Source of the DNA: Cohnella lupini
GTDB lineage: Bacteria > Bacillota > Bacilli > Paenibacillales > Paenibacillaceae
Length of the DNA: 64,000 nucleotides
NCBI RefSeq assembly: GCF_003386205.1
Contig: NZ_QRDY01000001.1
Span: forward strand, 620,001 to 684,000
Direction: 5' to 3'
The stretch's first letter is position 1, and every line of letters starts with the position of its first letter. This document shows, one piece after another, positions 8,903-18,963 of this stretch. The translations under genes were made by a program, and so were the position numbers. Under the pieces are notes generated by a model. The model was not told where the DNA came from. It saw nothing but the letters and a program-made list of their open reading frames with translations, and made no database searches.

Positions 8903-9961
8903 TTGTCAGATCGTCGCGCCGCATTAGACATGGCCTTGCGCCAGATTGAAAAGCAATTCGGTAAAGGTTCGGTAATGAAATTGGGAGAGAACCCGCAGCT
9001 CGCCGTTGAAACGGTTTCCAGCGGAGTACTAGCGCTGGATATCGCGCTCGGCATAGGCGGATACCCGCGTGGGCGGATCATAGAAGTATACGGACCGGAA
9101 TCCTCCGGTAAGACAACGGTTTCCCTTCACGCAATCGCGGAAGTGCAACGCGCAGGCGGAACGGCGGCATTCATCGATGCCGAGCATGCGCTGGATCCGG
9201 TTTATGCGAGAAACCTCGGCGTGAACATCGACGAATTGCTTCTCTCGCAGCCCGATACGGGAGAACAAGCTTTGGAGATTGCAGAAGCGCTGGTACGAAG
9301 CGGAGCGGTTGATATTATCGTCGTCGATTCCGTGGCCGCGCTCGTTCCCAAAGCGGAGATCGAGGGAGACATGGGAGATTCGTTCGTCGGGCTGCAAGCC
9401 CGCCTCATGTCCCAAGCGATGCGTAAGCTTTCCGGAGCGGTTAGCAAATCCAAGTGTCTGGCGATTTTTATTAACCAACTTCGCGAGAAGATCGGCGTTA
9501 TGTTCGGGAATCCGGAGACTACGCCGGGCGGACGGGCATTGAAATTCTATGCAAGCGTACGTCTGGACGTTCGTCGCGTCGAAGCGATCAAGCAAGGCAA
9601 TGACGTTGTCGGTAACCGGACCAAGATCAAAGTCGTGAAGAACAAGGTGGCGCCTCCGTTTAAGCAAGCGGATGTCGATATCATGTACGGCGAGGGCATC
9701 TCCAAGGTCGGAAGCATCATCGATATCGGCGCGGAGCAAGACATCATCCAGAAGAGCGGAGCTTGGTTCTCTTACAATAGCGAACGGCTTGGCCAAGGAC
9801 GAGAGAACGCGAAGCAGTATTTGAAGGACAACCCGGAGGTTTCCGACAAGATCGAGAAGCAGATCCGCGAAGCCTTATTGTCCTCCTCGTTAGCGGCAGC
9901 CGCCACCGGCGCGTTCGCTGTTAGCGAAGACGACGATGCGGAGTTTGGCGAAGACGCTTAA
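8903..9961 (+). CDS. recA: Recombinase RecA
   Basis: About 352 residues with Walker [10 protein letters not shown], the [15 protein letters not shown] segment and the L2-loop region [20 protein letters not shown]. The TTG at 8903 ([21 protein letters not shown]) is chosen because it matches family N-termini, lies downstream of the promoter and has AAGGAT 9 nt upstream; GTG 8900 is an alternative. Strand exchange and LexA co-protease. SOS-controlled here. Confidence 0.95.
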   Translation: MSDRRAALDMALRQIEKQFGKGSVMKLGENPQLAVETVSSGVLALDIALGIGGYPRGRIIEVYGPESSGKTTVSLHAIAEVQRAGGTAAFIDAEHALDPVYARNLGVNIDELLLSQPDTGEQALEIAEALVRSGAVDIIVVDSVAALVPKAEIEGDMGDSFVGLQARLMSQAMRKLSGAVSKSKCLAIFINQLREKIGVMFGNPETTPGGRALKFYASVRLDVRRVEAIKQGNDVVGNRTKIKVVKNKVAPPFKQADVDIMYGEGISKVGSIIDIGAEQDIIQKSGAWFSYNSERLGQGRENAKQYLKDNPEVSDKIEKQIREALLSSSLAAAATGAFAVSEDDDAEFGEDA

Positions 9962-10008
9962 TCGGATACTTAGCTCATAGGTAATTTGAACATATTCTAG
10001 ACACATTA

Positions 10009-10039
10009 AGCGGCATATTTTGCCGCTCTTTGTGTTTTT
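10009..10039 (+). terminator. Terminator between recA and recX
   Basis: AGCGGCA-TATTT-TGCCGCT followed by a T-rich tract (CTTTGTGTTTTT). Probably leaky, because no clear recX promoter is seen. Confidence 0.7.
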
Positions 10040-10060
10040 AGGAAGGAGGAACTAAACGGG

Positions 10061-11053
10061 ATGTACAAATCGAGACGTTCGGGGACGGGCAAGTCTTGGG
10101 GCGGCGAAAGCGGTAGCGCAGGGGCCAGAGGTAAGCGAGGCGGCGACAAAAAACCGGGCTTAACGAACGATGAGACGAATCCTTTGAGTCTGCCCGTTAT
10201 GGGCGCGGTCGTAACCGCGATCGAATCGCATCCGAAGAAACCCCATATGTATAGAATCGTGCTGATGCTCGAATTGGACGAGTTCGCGACCGGAAATATC
10301 GCGTCGGGCGAAGCTGGTCTAGAATTTGCCGGGGCGAATGATCAATCAGACGCGGAACAACTGGCTATCGATTGGACGGATGAAGTGGACTCGCTTATCG
10401 CAGGCGCCCAGTCTGCTCGCGGAGCAGGAGAAGCCACGCTGACGGTTCACGAAGATACTTTGGTCAGTTGGAGGCTGCTGAAGGGCCGCCGATTGACCGC
10501 GAAAGAATACGAAACGTTGAAGCAGGACGAGCAAAAGGAAGACGCTTACCGGTCCGCTCTAATGATGCTGGAACGAAAAGCGAGAACGACTTCGGAATTA
10601 ACCAAAGCGCTTAAGAGTAAAGGGTATGTCCCAGAGGTCGTGGAAGCTTGTCTAGTGCGTCTGCGCGCGGGAAGGATGATAGATGACACCGCTTACGCCA
10701 AACGCTTTACGGAGCAACGTGCGGTCGGTCAGCGCAAGGGGCGGATGCTTATCAGGCAGGAGCTGTTACAACGAGGCGTAGGTCGGGAAGACGTCGATCA
10801 AGCGATCGGCGAGCTGGACGGGGAAGTAGAACAGGAATCGGCTCTTGCGATCGCTCGCAAAAGGTGGCCGAATATCAAAGGAAATGACAGGGAGCGCAAA
10901 CAGAAACTGATGGCGGTGCTCTTGCGCCGGGGATTCCCTTCCGGAGTCGTAAGAATGGCGGTACAGCAGGCTTCAGCCGAGTCGGAAGATTCGGAATCGG
11001 AGTCCGATTACGGAGAGTTCGACCCTTACGATACGGAATATATGGAAGATTAA
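10061..11053 (+). CDS. recX: RecA regulator RecX
   Basis: 330 residues. The C-terminal ~190 residues are three-helix RecX repeats (ALMMLERKARTTSELTKALKSKGY...; RLRAGRMIDDTAYAKRF). The N-terminal ~35 residues are a Gly/Lys/Ser-rich extension not needed for the fold. Modulates RecA filaments. Strong AAGGAGG ribosome site. Longer than the B. subtilis protein because of the N-terminal extension and an acidic tail. Confidence 0.88.
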   Translation: MYKSRRSGTGKSWGGESGSAGARGKRGGDKKPGLTNDETNPLSLPVMGAVVTAIESHPKKPHMYRIVLMLELDEFATGNIASGEAGLEFAGANDQSDAEQLAIDWTDEVDSLIAGAQSARGAGEATLTVHEDTLVSWRLLKGRRLTAKEYETLKQDEQKEDAYRSALMMLERKARTTSELTKALKSKGYVPEVVEACLVRLRAGRMIDDTAYAKRFTEQRAVGQRKGRMLIRQELLQRGVGREDVDQAIGELDGEVEQESALAIARKRWPNIKGNDRERKQKLMAVLLRRGFPSGVVRMAVQQASAESEDSESESDYGEFDPYDTEYMED

Positions 11054-11097
11054 TGGAACGCGGAGCCGCGAAGCCTCATTCCTCTATAGAACCTTGC

Positions 11098-11127
11098 TTG
11101 ACAATCTAATTTATCAAAAGATAAAAT
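11098..11127 (+). promoter_or_regulatory. Promoter for rny
   Basis: TTGACA (11098-11103), 18-bp spacer, TAAAAT (11122-11127). The remaining ~180 nt leader before rny shows no other clear signal. Confidence 0.55.
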
Positions 11128-11307
11128 GATTCTGTATTCCATCTTCCCACTCTGAACGTTTTTTCCTTCCAAGAAGCGATTCGGAACGCGTTTTTTCGAC
11201 TTTAATGCTTTGTTCACATGTAATCAAACGGTTTGGAAACCGGAAAATCAATTGAATATGTGTCCCCAAGCGGTTGCCTTGGTGATGCAACGAGGAGGTG
11301 AATGACC

Positions 11308-12849
11308 ATGGATATTACGATATGGGTCCTCATCGTTCTCGTTGTTGGCGTCCTTTGCTTTGGGATCGGTTATGTCGCTCGCAAATCCATTGCGGAAGCC
11401 AAAATCTCTAGTGCCGAAGTGGCTGCGGTTCAAATTGTCGAAGCTGCCAAGAAAGAATCGGAAGCCGTACGCAAAGAAACGGTGCTGGAAGCCAAAGACG
11501 AGGTGCACAAACTCCGTAACGAAGCGGAACGCGATATTCGCGAACGCCGCAACGAAATTCAACGCCTGGAAAGGCGGCTGCTACAAAAAGAAGAGTCGCT
11601 GGATCGCAAGTTAGAAGCGTTGGAACGCAAAGAGGAGCAAGTCGCCAACAAAGAGAAACGGATCGAAGAGACCCAAGATCAGATCGAGACGCTGCACAAA
11701 CAGCAGATGAACGAATTGGAGCGCATTTCGAACCTATCGACGGAAGACGCGAAACAAATGATTCTGTCGAACGTGGAACAGGAAGTGCGTCACGAAACGG
11801 CTCAGCTGATCAAGGAAATCGAGAATCAAGCCAAAGAAGAAGGCGACAAGAAAGCGCGCGATATCATCTCCTTAGCCATTCAACGTTGCGCCGCGGATCA
11901 CGTGGCGGAGACGACGGTATCCGTCGTCACGTTGCCTAACGAAGAGATGAAGGGACGCATTATCGGTCGTGAAGGTCGTAACATCCGCGCACTCGAGACT
12001 TTAACGGGTATTGACCTCATTATCGATGATACGCCGGAAGCGGTTATCCTATCGGGCTTCGACCCGATTCGCCGCGAGATTGCCCGGACCTCCCTGGAGA
12101 AATTGGTGGCGGACGGACGGATTCATCCGGCTCGCATCGAGGAAATGGTGGAGAAGTCCCGCAAGGAAGTCGACGAAAGAATTCGCGAGTATGGCGAGCA
12201 AGCCACTTTCGAAGTGGGCGTGCACGGCCTGCATCCGGATTTGATCAAGATCTTGGGTCGTCTGAAATTCCGGACGAGCTACGGTCAGAACGTGTTGAAG
12301 CATTCGATGGAAGTCGCTTATTTAACCGGTCTGATGGCCGGGGAGCTAGGAGAAGACATCACGCTTGCTAAACGCGCCGGACTGCTTCACGATATCGGCA
12401 AAGCGCTCGACCACGAAGTGGAAGGCTCGCATGTCGAGATCGGCGTGGAACTGGGGAAGAAATACAAGGAGCATCCCGTCGTCATCAACAGTATCGCGTC
12501 CCATCACGGCGACGTGGAAGCGACTTCGGTTATCGCTATGCTCGTCGGAGCGGCAGATGCGCTTAGCGCAGCTCGTCCCGGAGCGCGCCGCGAAACTTTG
12601 GAGACTTATATCCGCCGGCTCGAGAAGCTGGAGGCTATCTCCGAATCGTTCGAAGGCGTCGAGAAATCGTACGCGATTCAAGCCGGACGCGAAGTTCGCG
12701 TTATGGTTCAACCGGAGAAGATCGACGATACGGAGGCGTTCCGCTTAGCTCGGGATATTACGAAGAAAATCGAGGGTGAGCTGGACTATCCGGGTCACAT
12801 CAAGGTTACCGTCATTCGTGAAACCCGCGCGGTCGAATACGCCAAATAA
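11308..12849 (+). CDS. rny: Ribonuclease Y
   Basis: 513 residues: N-terminal membrane anchor (~2-24), long charged coiled coil (~25-180), KH domain ([15 protein letters not shown]) and HD domain ([12 protein letters not shown]). Membrane endoribonuclease starting bulk mRNA decay. ATG 11308 is 7 nt from AGGAGGTG; the ATG at 11302 is too close to it. Confidence 0.95.
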   Translation: MDITIWVLIVLVVGVLCFGIGYVARKSIAEAKISSAEVAAVQIVEAAKKESEAVRKETVLEAKDEVHKLRNEAERDIRERRNEIQRLERRLLQKEESLDRKLEALERKEEQVANKEKRIEETQDQIETLHKQQMNELERISNLSTEDAKQMILSNVEQEVRHETAQLIKEIENQAKEEGDKKARDIISLAIQRCAADHVAETTVSVVTLPNEEMKGRIIGREGRNIRALETLTGIDLIIDDTPEAVILSGFDPIRREIARTSLEKLVADGRIHPARIEEMVEKSRKEVDERIREYGEQATFEVGVHGLHPDLIKILGRLKFRTSYGQNVLKHSMEVAYLTGLMAGELGEDITLAKRAGLLHDIGKALDHEVEGSHVEIGVELGKKYKEHPVVINSIASHHGDVEATSVIAMLVGAADALSAARPGARRETLETYIRRLEKLEAISESFEGVEKSYAIQAGREVRVMVQPEKIDDTEAFRLARDITKKIEGELDYPGHIKVTVIRETRAVEYAK

Positions 12850-12872
12850 TTCACGGAATGCAGGGAAGGCTG

Positions 12873-12910
12873 AAAAGTGGCTGCGGCAACATGCAGCCAC
12901 TTTTCCCTTT
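12873..12910 (+). terminator. Terminator after rny
   Basis: AAAAGTGGCTGC / GCAGCCACTTTT stem followed by CCCTTTTC. Confidence 0.8.
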
Positions 12911-12967
12911 TCATCAGCGAGTAGGATTTTTGAATGAACGGATTTGGAAAGAGAGAGTGAACTGGTT

Positions 12968-13762
12968 ATGAAGGTCGTTTTCATAGGCGATATCGTCGGC
13001 AATATAGGCAGGGACACCGTTAAACGGTTGCTGCCGTGGATCAAAGACAAATATAATCCCCATATTATCATCGCTAACGGAGAAAATGCCGCCGGCGGAC
13101 GCGGAATTACGGCCACGATCGCTCGGGAGCTGTTCGAGTGGGGCGTGCACGGAATTACGATGGGTAACCATACGTGGGACAATCGAGATATTTTCGAATT
13201 CATCGACGATGAACCGAGAATCGTCCGTCCTTCCAACTTGCCGCACGGGACTCCAGGACGGGGCAGCATGATTGTAAAAGGAAACGGCAAAGAGCTTGGC
13301 GTCGTCAACCTGATCGGACGCACGTTCCTTCCTCCGGCGGAATGTCCTTTCCGGGTGGCTGACGAAGAGATCGAAGAGCTTCACCGTCAAACGAAATGCG
13401 TCCTCGTGGACTTTCATGCGGAAGCTACTAGCGAGAAGATCGCTATGGGCTGGCATTTAGACGGATACGCGTCATTGGTGGTCGGCACGCATACGCACGT
13501 TCAGACGAACGATGCTCGGATTTTGCCGGAAGGCACTGCGTACTTAACGGATGCCGGTATGACGGGTCCTCGCGATGGCGTTCTGGGGATGGAAAAAGAA
13601 ACGGTATTGCGTCGATTCATTACGGGGATGCCGGGTAGATTTAACGTCGCGGAAGGAAAATGGACCTTAAACGGCGTATTCGTGGACATCGACGAGACGA
13701 CAGGAAAGGCTTTGAAAGTTCAAAATATTACCGTAGACGAGGATTCGTGGATCGCTGTTTAA
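12968..13762 (+). CDS. ymdB: YmdB phosphodiesterase
   Basis: 264 residues, the B. subtilis YmdB length when started at the ATG of MKVVFIGDIVGNIGRDTV. Metal-ligand motifs GDIVGNIGR, ANGENAAGGRG, GNHTWDN and GTHTHVQTND mark a calcineurin-like phosphodiesterase. Acts on 2',3'-cyclic nucleotides and cAMP in its family; involved in late adaptive decisions (biofilm/motility) in Bacillus. Confidence 0.92.
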   Translation: MKVVFIGDIVGNIGRDTVKRLLPWIKDKYNPHIIIANGENAAGGRGITATIARELFEWGVHGITMGNHTWDNRDIFEFIDDEPRIVRPSNLPHGTPGRGSMIVKGNGKELGVVNLIGRTFLPPAECPFRVADEEIEELHRQTKCVLVDFHAEATSEKIAMGWHLDGYASLVVGTHTHVQTNDARILPEGTAYLTDAGMTGPRDGVLGMEKETVLRRFITGMPGRFNVAEGKWTLNGVFVDIDETTGKALKVQNITVDEDSWIAV

Positions 13763-13811
13763 GAATTTTCAGAATATATTGACACTTTTGTGGCCAAACC
13801 CCTCGGGAAAA

Positions 13812-13841
13812 GAAGGAATTATCGTCCGGGTTACCGAATAA
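13812..13841 (+). promoter_or_regulatory. SigH-type promoter of spoVS
   Basis: GAAGGAATT (13812-13820), 12-bp spacer, ACCGAATAA (13833-13841), fitting the SigH pattern RNAGGAWWW-N11/12-RNNGAATWW at every defined position. spoVS is SigH-dependent in B. subtilis. Confidence 0.7.
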
Positions 13842-13931
13842 GTATGCCTTAGTGGGCCCATCCTTTGATTCCGATGAATTCCCGATGCAACCGTAGAAAG
13901 ATGCGGGTTGTCATAAGAGGAGGTACTGGTC

Positions 13932-14192
13932 ATGGAAGTATTAAAGGTTTCCGCAAAGTCCAATCCAAATTCCGTAGCAGGCGCACTGGCAGGCGTTCTC
14001 CGCGAACGCGGGGCTGCCGAACTGCAAGCCATCGGTGCCGGGGCGCTCAATCAAGCCGTTAAGGCGGTCGCTATCGCCCGCGGGTTCGTTGCTCCGAGCG
14101 GGGTAGACCTGATCTGCATCCCGGCTTTTACGGATATCGTGATCGATGGAGAAGACCGGACGGCAATTAAACTTATTGTGGAGCCAAGATAA
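13932..14192 (+). CDS. spoVS: Stage V sporulation protein S
   Basis: 86 residues, essentially the whole conserved SpoVS (MEVLKVSAKSNPNSVAGALAGV... TDIVIDGEDRTAIKLIVEP). Alba-like fold protein needed for spore maturation. AGGAGG upstream. Evidence that the host is an endospore former. Confidence 0.95.
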   Translation: MEVLKVSAKSNPNSVAGALAGVLRERGAAELQAIGAGALNQAVKAVAIARGFVAPSGVDLICIPAFTDIVIDGEDRTAIKLIVEPR

Positions 14193-14216
14193 TCTATCAG
14201 CATGCATAAACTGTCG

Positions 14217-14293
14217 ACCTGTTACAAGATGATCGTCGCGAAGTAGCTTGAAAGAAGCTATGGGGCGATGACATCGAAGCAACAGGTTTTTTT
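14217..14293 (+). terminator. Terminator-like structure after spoVS
   Basis: ACCTGTT (14217-14223) pairs with AACAGGT (14281-14287), followed by TTTTTT; the loop holds an inner GTAGCTT-gaaa-GAAGCTA hairpin. Confidence 0.55.
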
Positions 14294-14358
14294 GTGCCAA
14301 CAATGGTTGTTCAAAAGCCGTCTTTTGATCACGAAGTGAAGCAGGGAGGAGACGAATG

Positions 14359-15300
14359 ATGAGGGTAGCCGATTTGCATGTTGACGTGCTTTGCAAAATG
14401 CTTGAATATCCCGATGCGTCTTGGAGCGGAGCGATCGCCGACGCAAGGTTCGATGTCAATCCGGAGCGTTTGCGGGCTGGCGGGGTAGGCTTGCAGGTGT
14501 TCGCTTTGTATTTGCCCGATGAAATTCCGTCCGATCCGGAATCGATATTCCGCGCCGCCGAATTGTTTTGGAGCGAAGTGCTCACGGTTCGAGGGATAAA
14601 GCTCGTTCGTAGAGCGGGAGATATCGAAGCCGCCATTCAAGAAGGGAAAATCGGCGCGATCCTGTCGCTTGAAGGTGCCGATGGGCTTCAAGGAAAACTG
14701 TGGGCGCTTCGTCTGCTGCATAAATTGGGTTTACGTCTATTGGGTCCAACATGGAATCATGCCAATTGGGCGTGCGACGGGGCATTGGAGCCTCGCGGAG
14801 CGGGATTCACGAAAGCCGGACGACAATTGGTTACGGAATGTGAAAATTTGGGTATCCTATTAGATGTATCTCATTTATCGGATCGGGGCTTCTGGGAGTT
14901 GGCGGATCGCGCCAAACGCCCTTTTTTCGCGTCGCACTCCAACGCCCGTTCGATTAAAGACAATCCTCGAAACTTAACGGACGAGCAAATAGAAGCTATC
15001 GTATCGGCGGAAGGGATCATCGGGGTTACTTTCGTCCCCTGGTTCGTGACTTCGCGGGAACCGGCAACGATAGATGACGTCCTGCGCCATGTGGAGCATA
15101 TATGCTCGCTCGGGGGGGCGGGGCATATCGCTTTCGGCTCGGATTTCGACGGAATCTCCCGGCATGTACAAGGGCTGGAGCACCCGGGCCGATACCCGGA
15201 TCTGATCGAAGCGTTGTTGAAACGATATCCGGAGAGTTTCGTAGAAGATATGGCAGGGAAAAACGCCATCCGTTTTTTTACAAGAAATCTATCTAAGTGA
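14359..15300 (+). CDS. Membrane-dipeptidase-like protein (peptidase M19)
   Basis: About 313 residues with M19 zinc motifs: DLHVDVL near the N-terminus, LSLEGADG, SHSNARSI and FGSDFDGI. Dizinc renal-dipeptidase family hydrolysing dipeptides. Start chosen 7 nt from GGGAGGAG; an adjacent ATG at 14356 is equally possible. Single gene between spoVS and korA. Confidence 0.88.
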   Translation: MRVADLHVDVLCKMLEYPDASWSGAIADARFDVNPERLRAGGVGLQVFALYLPDEIPSDPESIFRAAELFWSEVLTVRGIKLVRRAGDIEAAIQEGKIGAILSLEGADGLQGKLWALRLLHKLGLRLLGPTWNHANWACDGALEPRGAGFTKAGRQLVTECENLGILLDVSHLSDRGFWELADRAKRPFFASHSNARSIKDNPRNLTDEQIEAIVSAEGIIGVTFVPWFVTSREPATIDDVLRHVEHICSLGGAGHIAFGSDFDGISRHVQGLEHPGRYPDLIEALLKRYPESFVEDMAGKNAIRFFTRNLSK

Positions 15301-15484
15301 ACTGTAAGCCTGACATCTATCTCGATAAGGCATTGATTTCATCTCAAAGTGTTATGCGTCGGTTACACGAATATGTCTTGCAATTTACGTTTGTAAAACA
15401 TAATATTTATGAGGGTAATAAAAAATATTATTAGATTATTCTGTCGAAATCGAACGAACCAGAGATTAAGAGGAGATGGGCACT

Positions 15485-17221
15485 GTGATCAGTCAACTGT
15501 CATGGAAAATTGGCGGCCAACAAGGGGAAGGCGTGGAAAGTACCGACCGTATTTTCTCCACCGCTTTGAACCGACTGGGTTACTACCTGTATGGGTACCG
15601 GCATTTTTCCTCGCGGATTAAAGGCGGACACACGAATAACAAAATCCGCATCAGCACGAAGCCGATTCGAGCGATTTCCGATGACCTGGATATTCTTGTT
15701 GCATTCGACCAGGAAAGCATCGATTTGAACGCAGGAGAGCTTCGTCCGGGCGGAATCGTCGTGGCCGACGCGAAATTCTCGCCGACGATCCCGGATGGCG
15801 TGCAAGCGCGGCTTTTCGCGGTACCGATTACAGCCATAGCAGAAGAGCTTGGCACCTCCCTCATGAAAAATATGGTCGCTTCCGGTGCATCCTGGGGGCT
15901 TCTCGGTTTACCGATGGAAGTATTCAATAAAGCTGTAGAAGAAGAATTCGGACGGAAGGGTCCGGCTATCGTAGAGAAGAACGTCGAAGCGGTTCGTCGC
16001 GGCGCGGAATTCGTCTTGGATCAAGCCGGCGGCCCGCTTGACGAGTTCAAGCTGGATGACGCGGACGGGCAACAAAAGCTATTCATGATCGGCAACGAGG
16101 CGATGGCGTTAGGTTGCGTCGCGGCAGGCTGCCGACTGATGGCCGCTTATCCGATTACTCCGGCGTCGGAAATCATGGAGTATTTAATCAAGAAGCTTCC
16201 TAAGTTCGGCGGCACCGTCGTTCAAACGGAAGATGAAATAGCCGCGGTAACGATGGCCATCGGTGCCAACTACGCTGGCGTTCGCACGATGACGGCCTCG
16301 GCCGGGCCGGGTCTGTCTCTCATGATGGAGGCGATCGGACTTTCGGGAATGACGGAGACTCCTTTAGTCATCGTCGACACGCAGCGCGGCGGGCCTTCCA
16401 CGGGGTTGCCGACGAAGCAGGAGCAATCCGACATCAACGCGCTGATCTACGGCACGCACGGCGAGATCCCGAAGCTGGTCGTCGCGCCGAGCACGATCGA
16501 AGAATGCTTCTATGATATGATAGAAGGCTTCAATATCTCCGAGCAATATCAAATTCCGGTTATTATCGCGACGGATTTGCAATTGTCTTTAGGTAAACAA
16601 ACTTCGGAAGCGCTTGATTACGACAAAATCGTGATCAACCGGGGGAAGCTATTATCGGGAGAATTGCCTGCCAACGAAGATAACCGTTTGTTCAAGCGTT
16701 ACGAGCTGACGGAAGACGGAGTGTCTCCGCGCGTGCTCCCGGGAATGAAGAACGGAATTCACCATGTTACCGGTGTAGAGCACGATCAAGAAGGCAGACC
16801 TTCCGAGAACGCGTTGAACCGCGAGAAGATGATGGACAAACGTTTAGGCAAGATCAGCGAGCTTCGCGTCACGAACGCGATCAAAGCGGATGCGCCGAAC
16901 GCGAAACCCGACCTGCTTATTATCGCGATGGGATCTACCGGCGGAACGATCGAGGAAGCGCGCGCCCGCTTAACGGCGGAAGGGATCACGACGAATCAGA
17001 TCATGGTTCGCCAGATGCATCCGTTCCCGGCGGAATTGCTGCAGCCGCATCTAGACGCGGCCAAACAAATCGTCGTCTTGGAGAACAACGCGACAGGACA
17101 ATTGGCTAACTTGATCAAACAGAACAACGGATCCCATGACAAGATCCGCAATCTCCTCAAATATGACGGAACGCCGTTCTTGCCTTCGGAAATTCACAAA
17201 GCCTGTAAGGAGCTGAACTAA
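15485..17221 (+). CDS. korA: 2-oxoacid:ferredoxin oxidoreductase, alpha (gamma-alpha fused) subunit
   Basis: About 578 residues. N-terminal gamma domain (WKIGGQQGEGVESTDRIF, residues ~5-180) fused to the pyrimidine-binding alpha domain (GNEAMALGCVAAGCRLMAAYPITPASE) and a C-terminal transketolase-like domain. GTG 15485 lies 9 nt after GAGGAG and gives the family N-terminus. With korB, 1 nt downstream, it forms a KorAB-type enzyme that oxidatively decarboxylates 2-oxoacids to acyl-CoA, reducing ferredoxin. Confidence 0.92.
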   Translation: MISQLSWKIGGQQGEGVESTDRIFSTALNRLGYYLYGYRHFSSRIKGGHTNNKIRISTKPIRAISDDLDILVAFDQESIDLNAGELRPGGIVVADAKFSPTIPDGVQARLFAVPITAIAEELGTSLMKNMVASGASWGLLGLPMEVFNKAVEEEFGRKGPAIVEKNVEAVRRGAEFVLDQAGGPLDEFKLDDADGQQKLFMIGNEAMALGCVAAGCRLMAAYPITPASEIMEYLIKKLPKFGGTVVQTEDEIAAVTMAIGANYAGVRTMTASAGPGLSLMMEAIGLSGMTETPLVIVDTQRGGPSTGLPTKQEQSDINALIYGTHGEIPKLVVAPSTIEECFYDMIEGFNISEQYQIPVIIATDLQLSLGKQTSEALDYDKIVINRGKLLSGELPANEDNRLFKRYELTEDGVSPRVLPGMKNGIHHVTGVEHDQEGRPSENALNREKMMDKRLGKISELRVTNAIKADAPNAKPDLLIIAMGSTGGTIEEARARLTAEGITTNQIMVRQMHPFPAELLQPHLDAAKQIVVLENNATGQLANLIKQNNGSHDKIRNLLKYDGTPFLPSEIHKACKELN

Positions 17222-17222
17222 G

Positions 17223-18089
17223 ATGGCTACATTCAAAGAGTTTCGTAACAATGTAAAGCCGAACTGGTGTCCTGGCTGCGGCGATTTCTCCGTGCAGGCG
17301 GCGATTCAGAGAGCGGCGGCGAACGTCGGACTCGAGCCCGAGCAGTTGGCTGTCATTTCGGGAATCGGCTGCTCCGGCCGGATATCCGGTTACATCAATG
17401 CGTACGGACTGCACGGGATCCACGGCCGTTCGCTGCCGATCGCGCAAGGCGTAAAGCTGGCTAACCGCGAGCTTACCGTTATCGCTTCCGGCGGAGACGG
17501 AGATGGCTTCGCGATCGGCATGGGACACACGGTTCATGCGATTCGCCGTAACCTCGACGTCACGTACATCGTCATGGATAACCAGATCTACGGGTTAACC
17601 AAAGGCCAAACTTCCCCGCGCAGCGCGGAAGGCTTCAAGACCAAATCGACGCCGGAAGGCTCGATCGAAACGACGCTATCTCCGCTGGAGATCGCATTGT
17701 CCGCGGGTGCTACGTTCGTCGCTCAATCGTTCTCGAGCGATCTGAAGCAATTGACGATGCTGATCGAGGAAGGCTTGAAGCACAAAGGCTTCTCGCTGAT
17801 TAACGTGTTCAGCCCTTGTGTAACGTTCAATAAAGTGAACACCTACGATTGGTTCAAAGAAAATATCGTTAATCTGGAGCAATTCCCGGATTACGACCCG
17901 TCCAACCGGATCGCGGCTATGACCAAGATCATGGAAACGAACGGCATGGTTACCGGTCTGATCTACCAGAACAAAGCACGCAAAGCCTACGACGAATTGA
18001 TCGTCGGATTCAAAGAGGAAGGGCTAGCTAAGCAAGATATCCAGCTATCCCGCGCAGACTTTGACAAACTGTTGATGGAATTCAAATAA
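17223..18089 (+). CDS. korB: 2-oxoacid:ferredoxin oxidoreductase, beta subunit
   Basis: 288 residues with the N-terminal NWCPGCGDFS motif and TPP/Mg site GGDGDGFAIGMGH...NQIYGLTKGQ. Partner of korA (1-nt gap, one operon). Commonly placed between spoVS and miaB in Bacillales. Confidence 0.93.
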   Translation: MATFKEFRNNVKPNWCPGCGDFSVQAAIQRAAANVGLEPEQLAVISGIGCSGRISGYINAYGLHGIHGRSLPIAQGVKLANRELTVIASGGDGDGFAIGMGHTVHAIRRNLDVTYIVMDNQIYGLTKGQTSPRSAEGFKTKSTPEGSIETTLSPLEIALSAGATFVAQSFSSDLKQLTMLIEEGLKHKGFSLINVFSPCVTFNKVNTYDWFKENIVNLEQFPDYDPSNRIAAMTKIMETNGMVTGLIYQNKARKAYDELIVGFKEEGLAKQDIQLSRADFDKLLMEFK

Positions 18090-18115
18090 GCATCCCATAC
18101 GTGAGGCGCGCGGGT

Positions 18116-18143
18116 TTGTCCCGCGCGTCTCTTGCGCTATACT
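18116..18143 (+). promoter_or_regulatory. Possible pduL promoter
   Basis: TTGTCC (18116-18121), 16-bp spacer, TATACT (18138-18143). It overlaps a GC-rich hairpin (GCGCGCGGG / CCCGCGCG) that lacks a T tract. Confidence 0.45.
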
Positions 18144-18177
18144 GGGAGTAGGAAACTAAACAAAGGTTGGGATAACG

Positions 18178-18768
18178 ATGTCTTCATCTTCGACGGAAAG
18201 CAAGAAAGTCCCAGTAGGCGTTTCAGCACGCCATATCCATCTCACTCAAGAGCATGTCGAGCTTCTATTCGGAGCCGGCGAGTCGTTAACGGAATTCAAG
18301 CCGTTGTCCCAGCCGGGGCAATTCGCCGCCAACGAAACGGTTGCCGTATACGGACCGAAAGGTTCTTTCCCTAAAGTACGCATCCTGGGTCCGGTCCGCA
18401 AAGCGACTCAGTTAGAGGTGTCCCGGACGGATGCCTTCTCGTTAGGACTTCAGCCGCCCCTGCGCGAATCCGGCAGCATCGATGACACGCCGGGCATTCG
18501 CATTGTCGGGCCAGCGGGGGAAGTTAACGTGGACAAGGGCGTTATCGTCGCGGCACGCCATATCCATTTCCACACATCGGACGCGGTACGCTGGGGGATC
18601 ACGGACAAGCAGCTGCTCAGAGTTCGCGTAGGCGGCGAGCGTGGAGTCGTGTTCGAGCAAGTACTGGCTCGCGTCTCCGATCAGTTCGCGCTTGACATGC
18701 ACATCGACACTGATGAAGGCAACGCCTCCGGCGCAAACACCGGCGACTTCGGTGAGATTATCGAGTAG
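18178..18768 (+). CDS. pduL: Phosphate propanoyltransferase (PduL-type phosphotransacylase)
   Basis: 196 residues with the duplicated PduL beta-barrel: GVSARHIHLTQEHVE near the N-terminus and the repeat AARHIHFHTSDAVRWG. Interconverts acyl-CoA and acyl-phosphate using zinc histidines. No microcompartment genes are nearby, so it probably serves housekeeping acetyl-/propionyl-phosphate metabolism, possibly with the acyl-CoA made by the neighbouring korAB. Confidence 0.9.
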   Translation: MSSSSTESKKVPVGVSARHIHLTQEHVELLFGAGESLTEFKPLSQPGQFAANETVAVYGPKGSFPKVRILGPVRKATQLEVSRTDAFSLGLQPPLRESGSIDDTPGIRIVGPAGEVNVDKGVIVAARHIHFHTSDAVRWGITDKQLLRVRVGGERGVVFEQVLARVSDQFALDMHIDTDEGNASGANTGDFGEIIE

Positions 18769-18963
18769 TCTTGAAAATGCATCATGCGAGCAGAGAGAAC
18801 TCGAGTACAACAATCGGCGGAGATCCTCCCGATTTTCGCGGTATATTCACGTTTGAAACCGCTGTTTCCCCAATAGCGGGGAATGGCGGTTCATGATATA
18901 ATACGAAGGATTGACTAGGAGTGGGCGGGAATTCCCCGTGTTTACTTAGGAGGGGAAATGGAA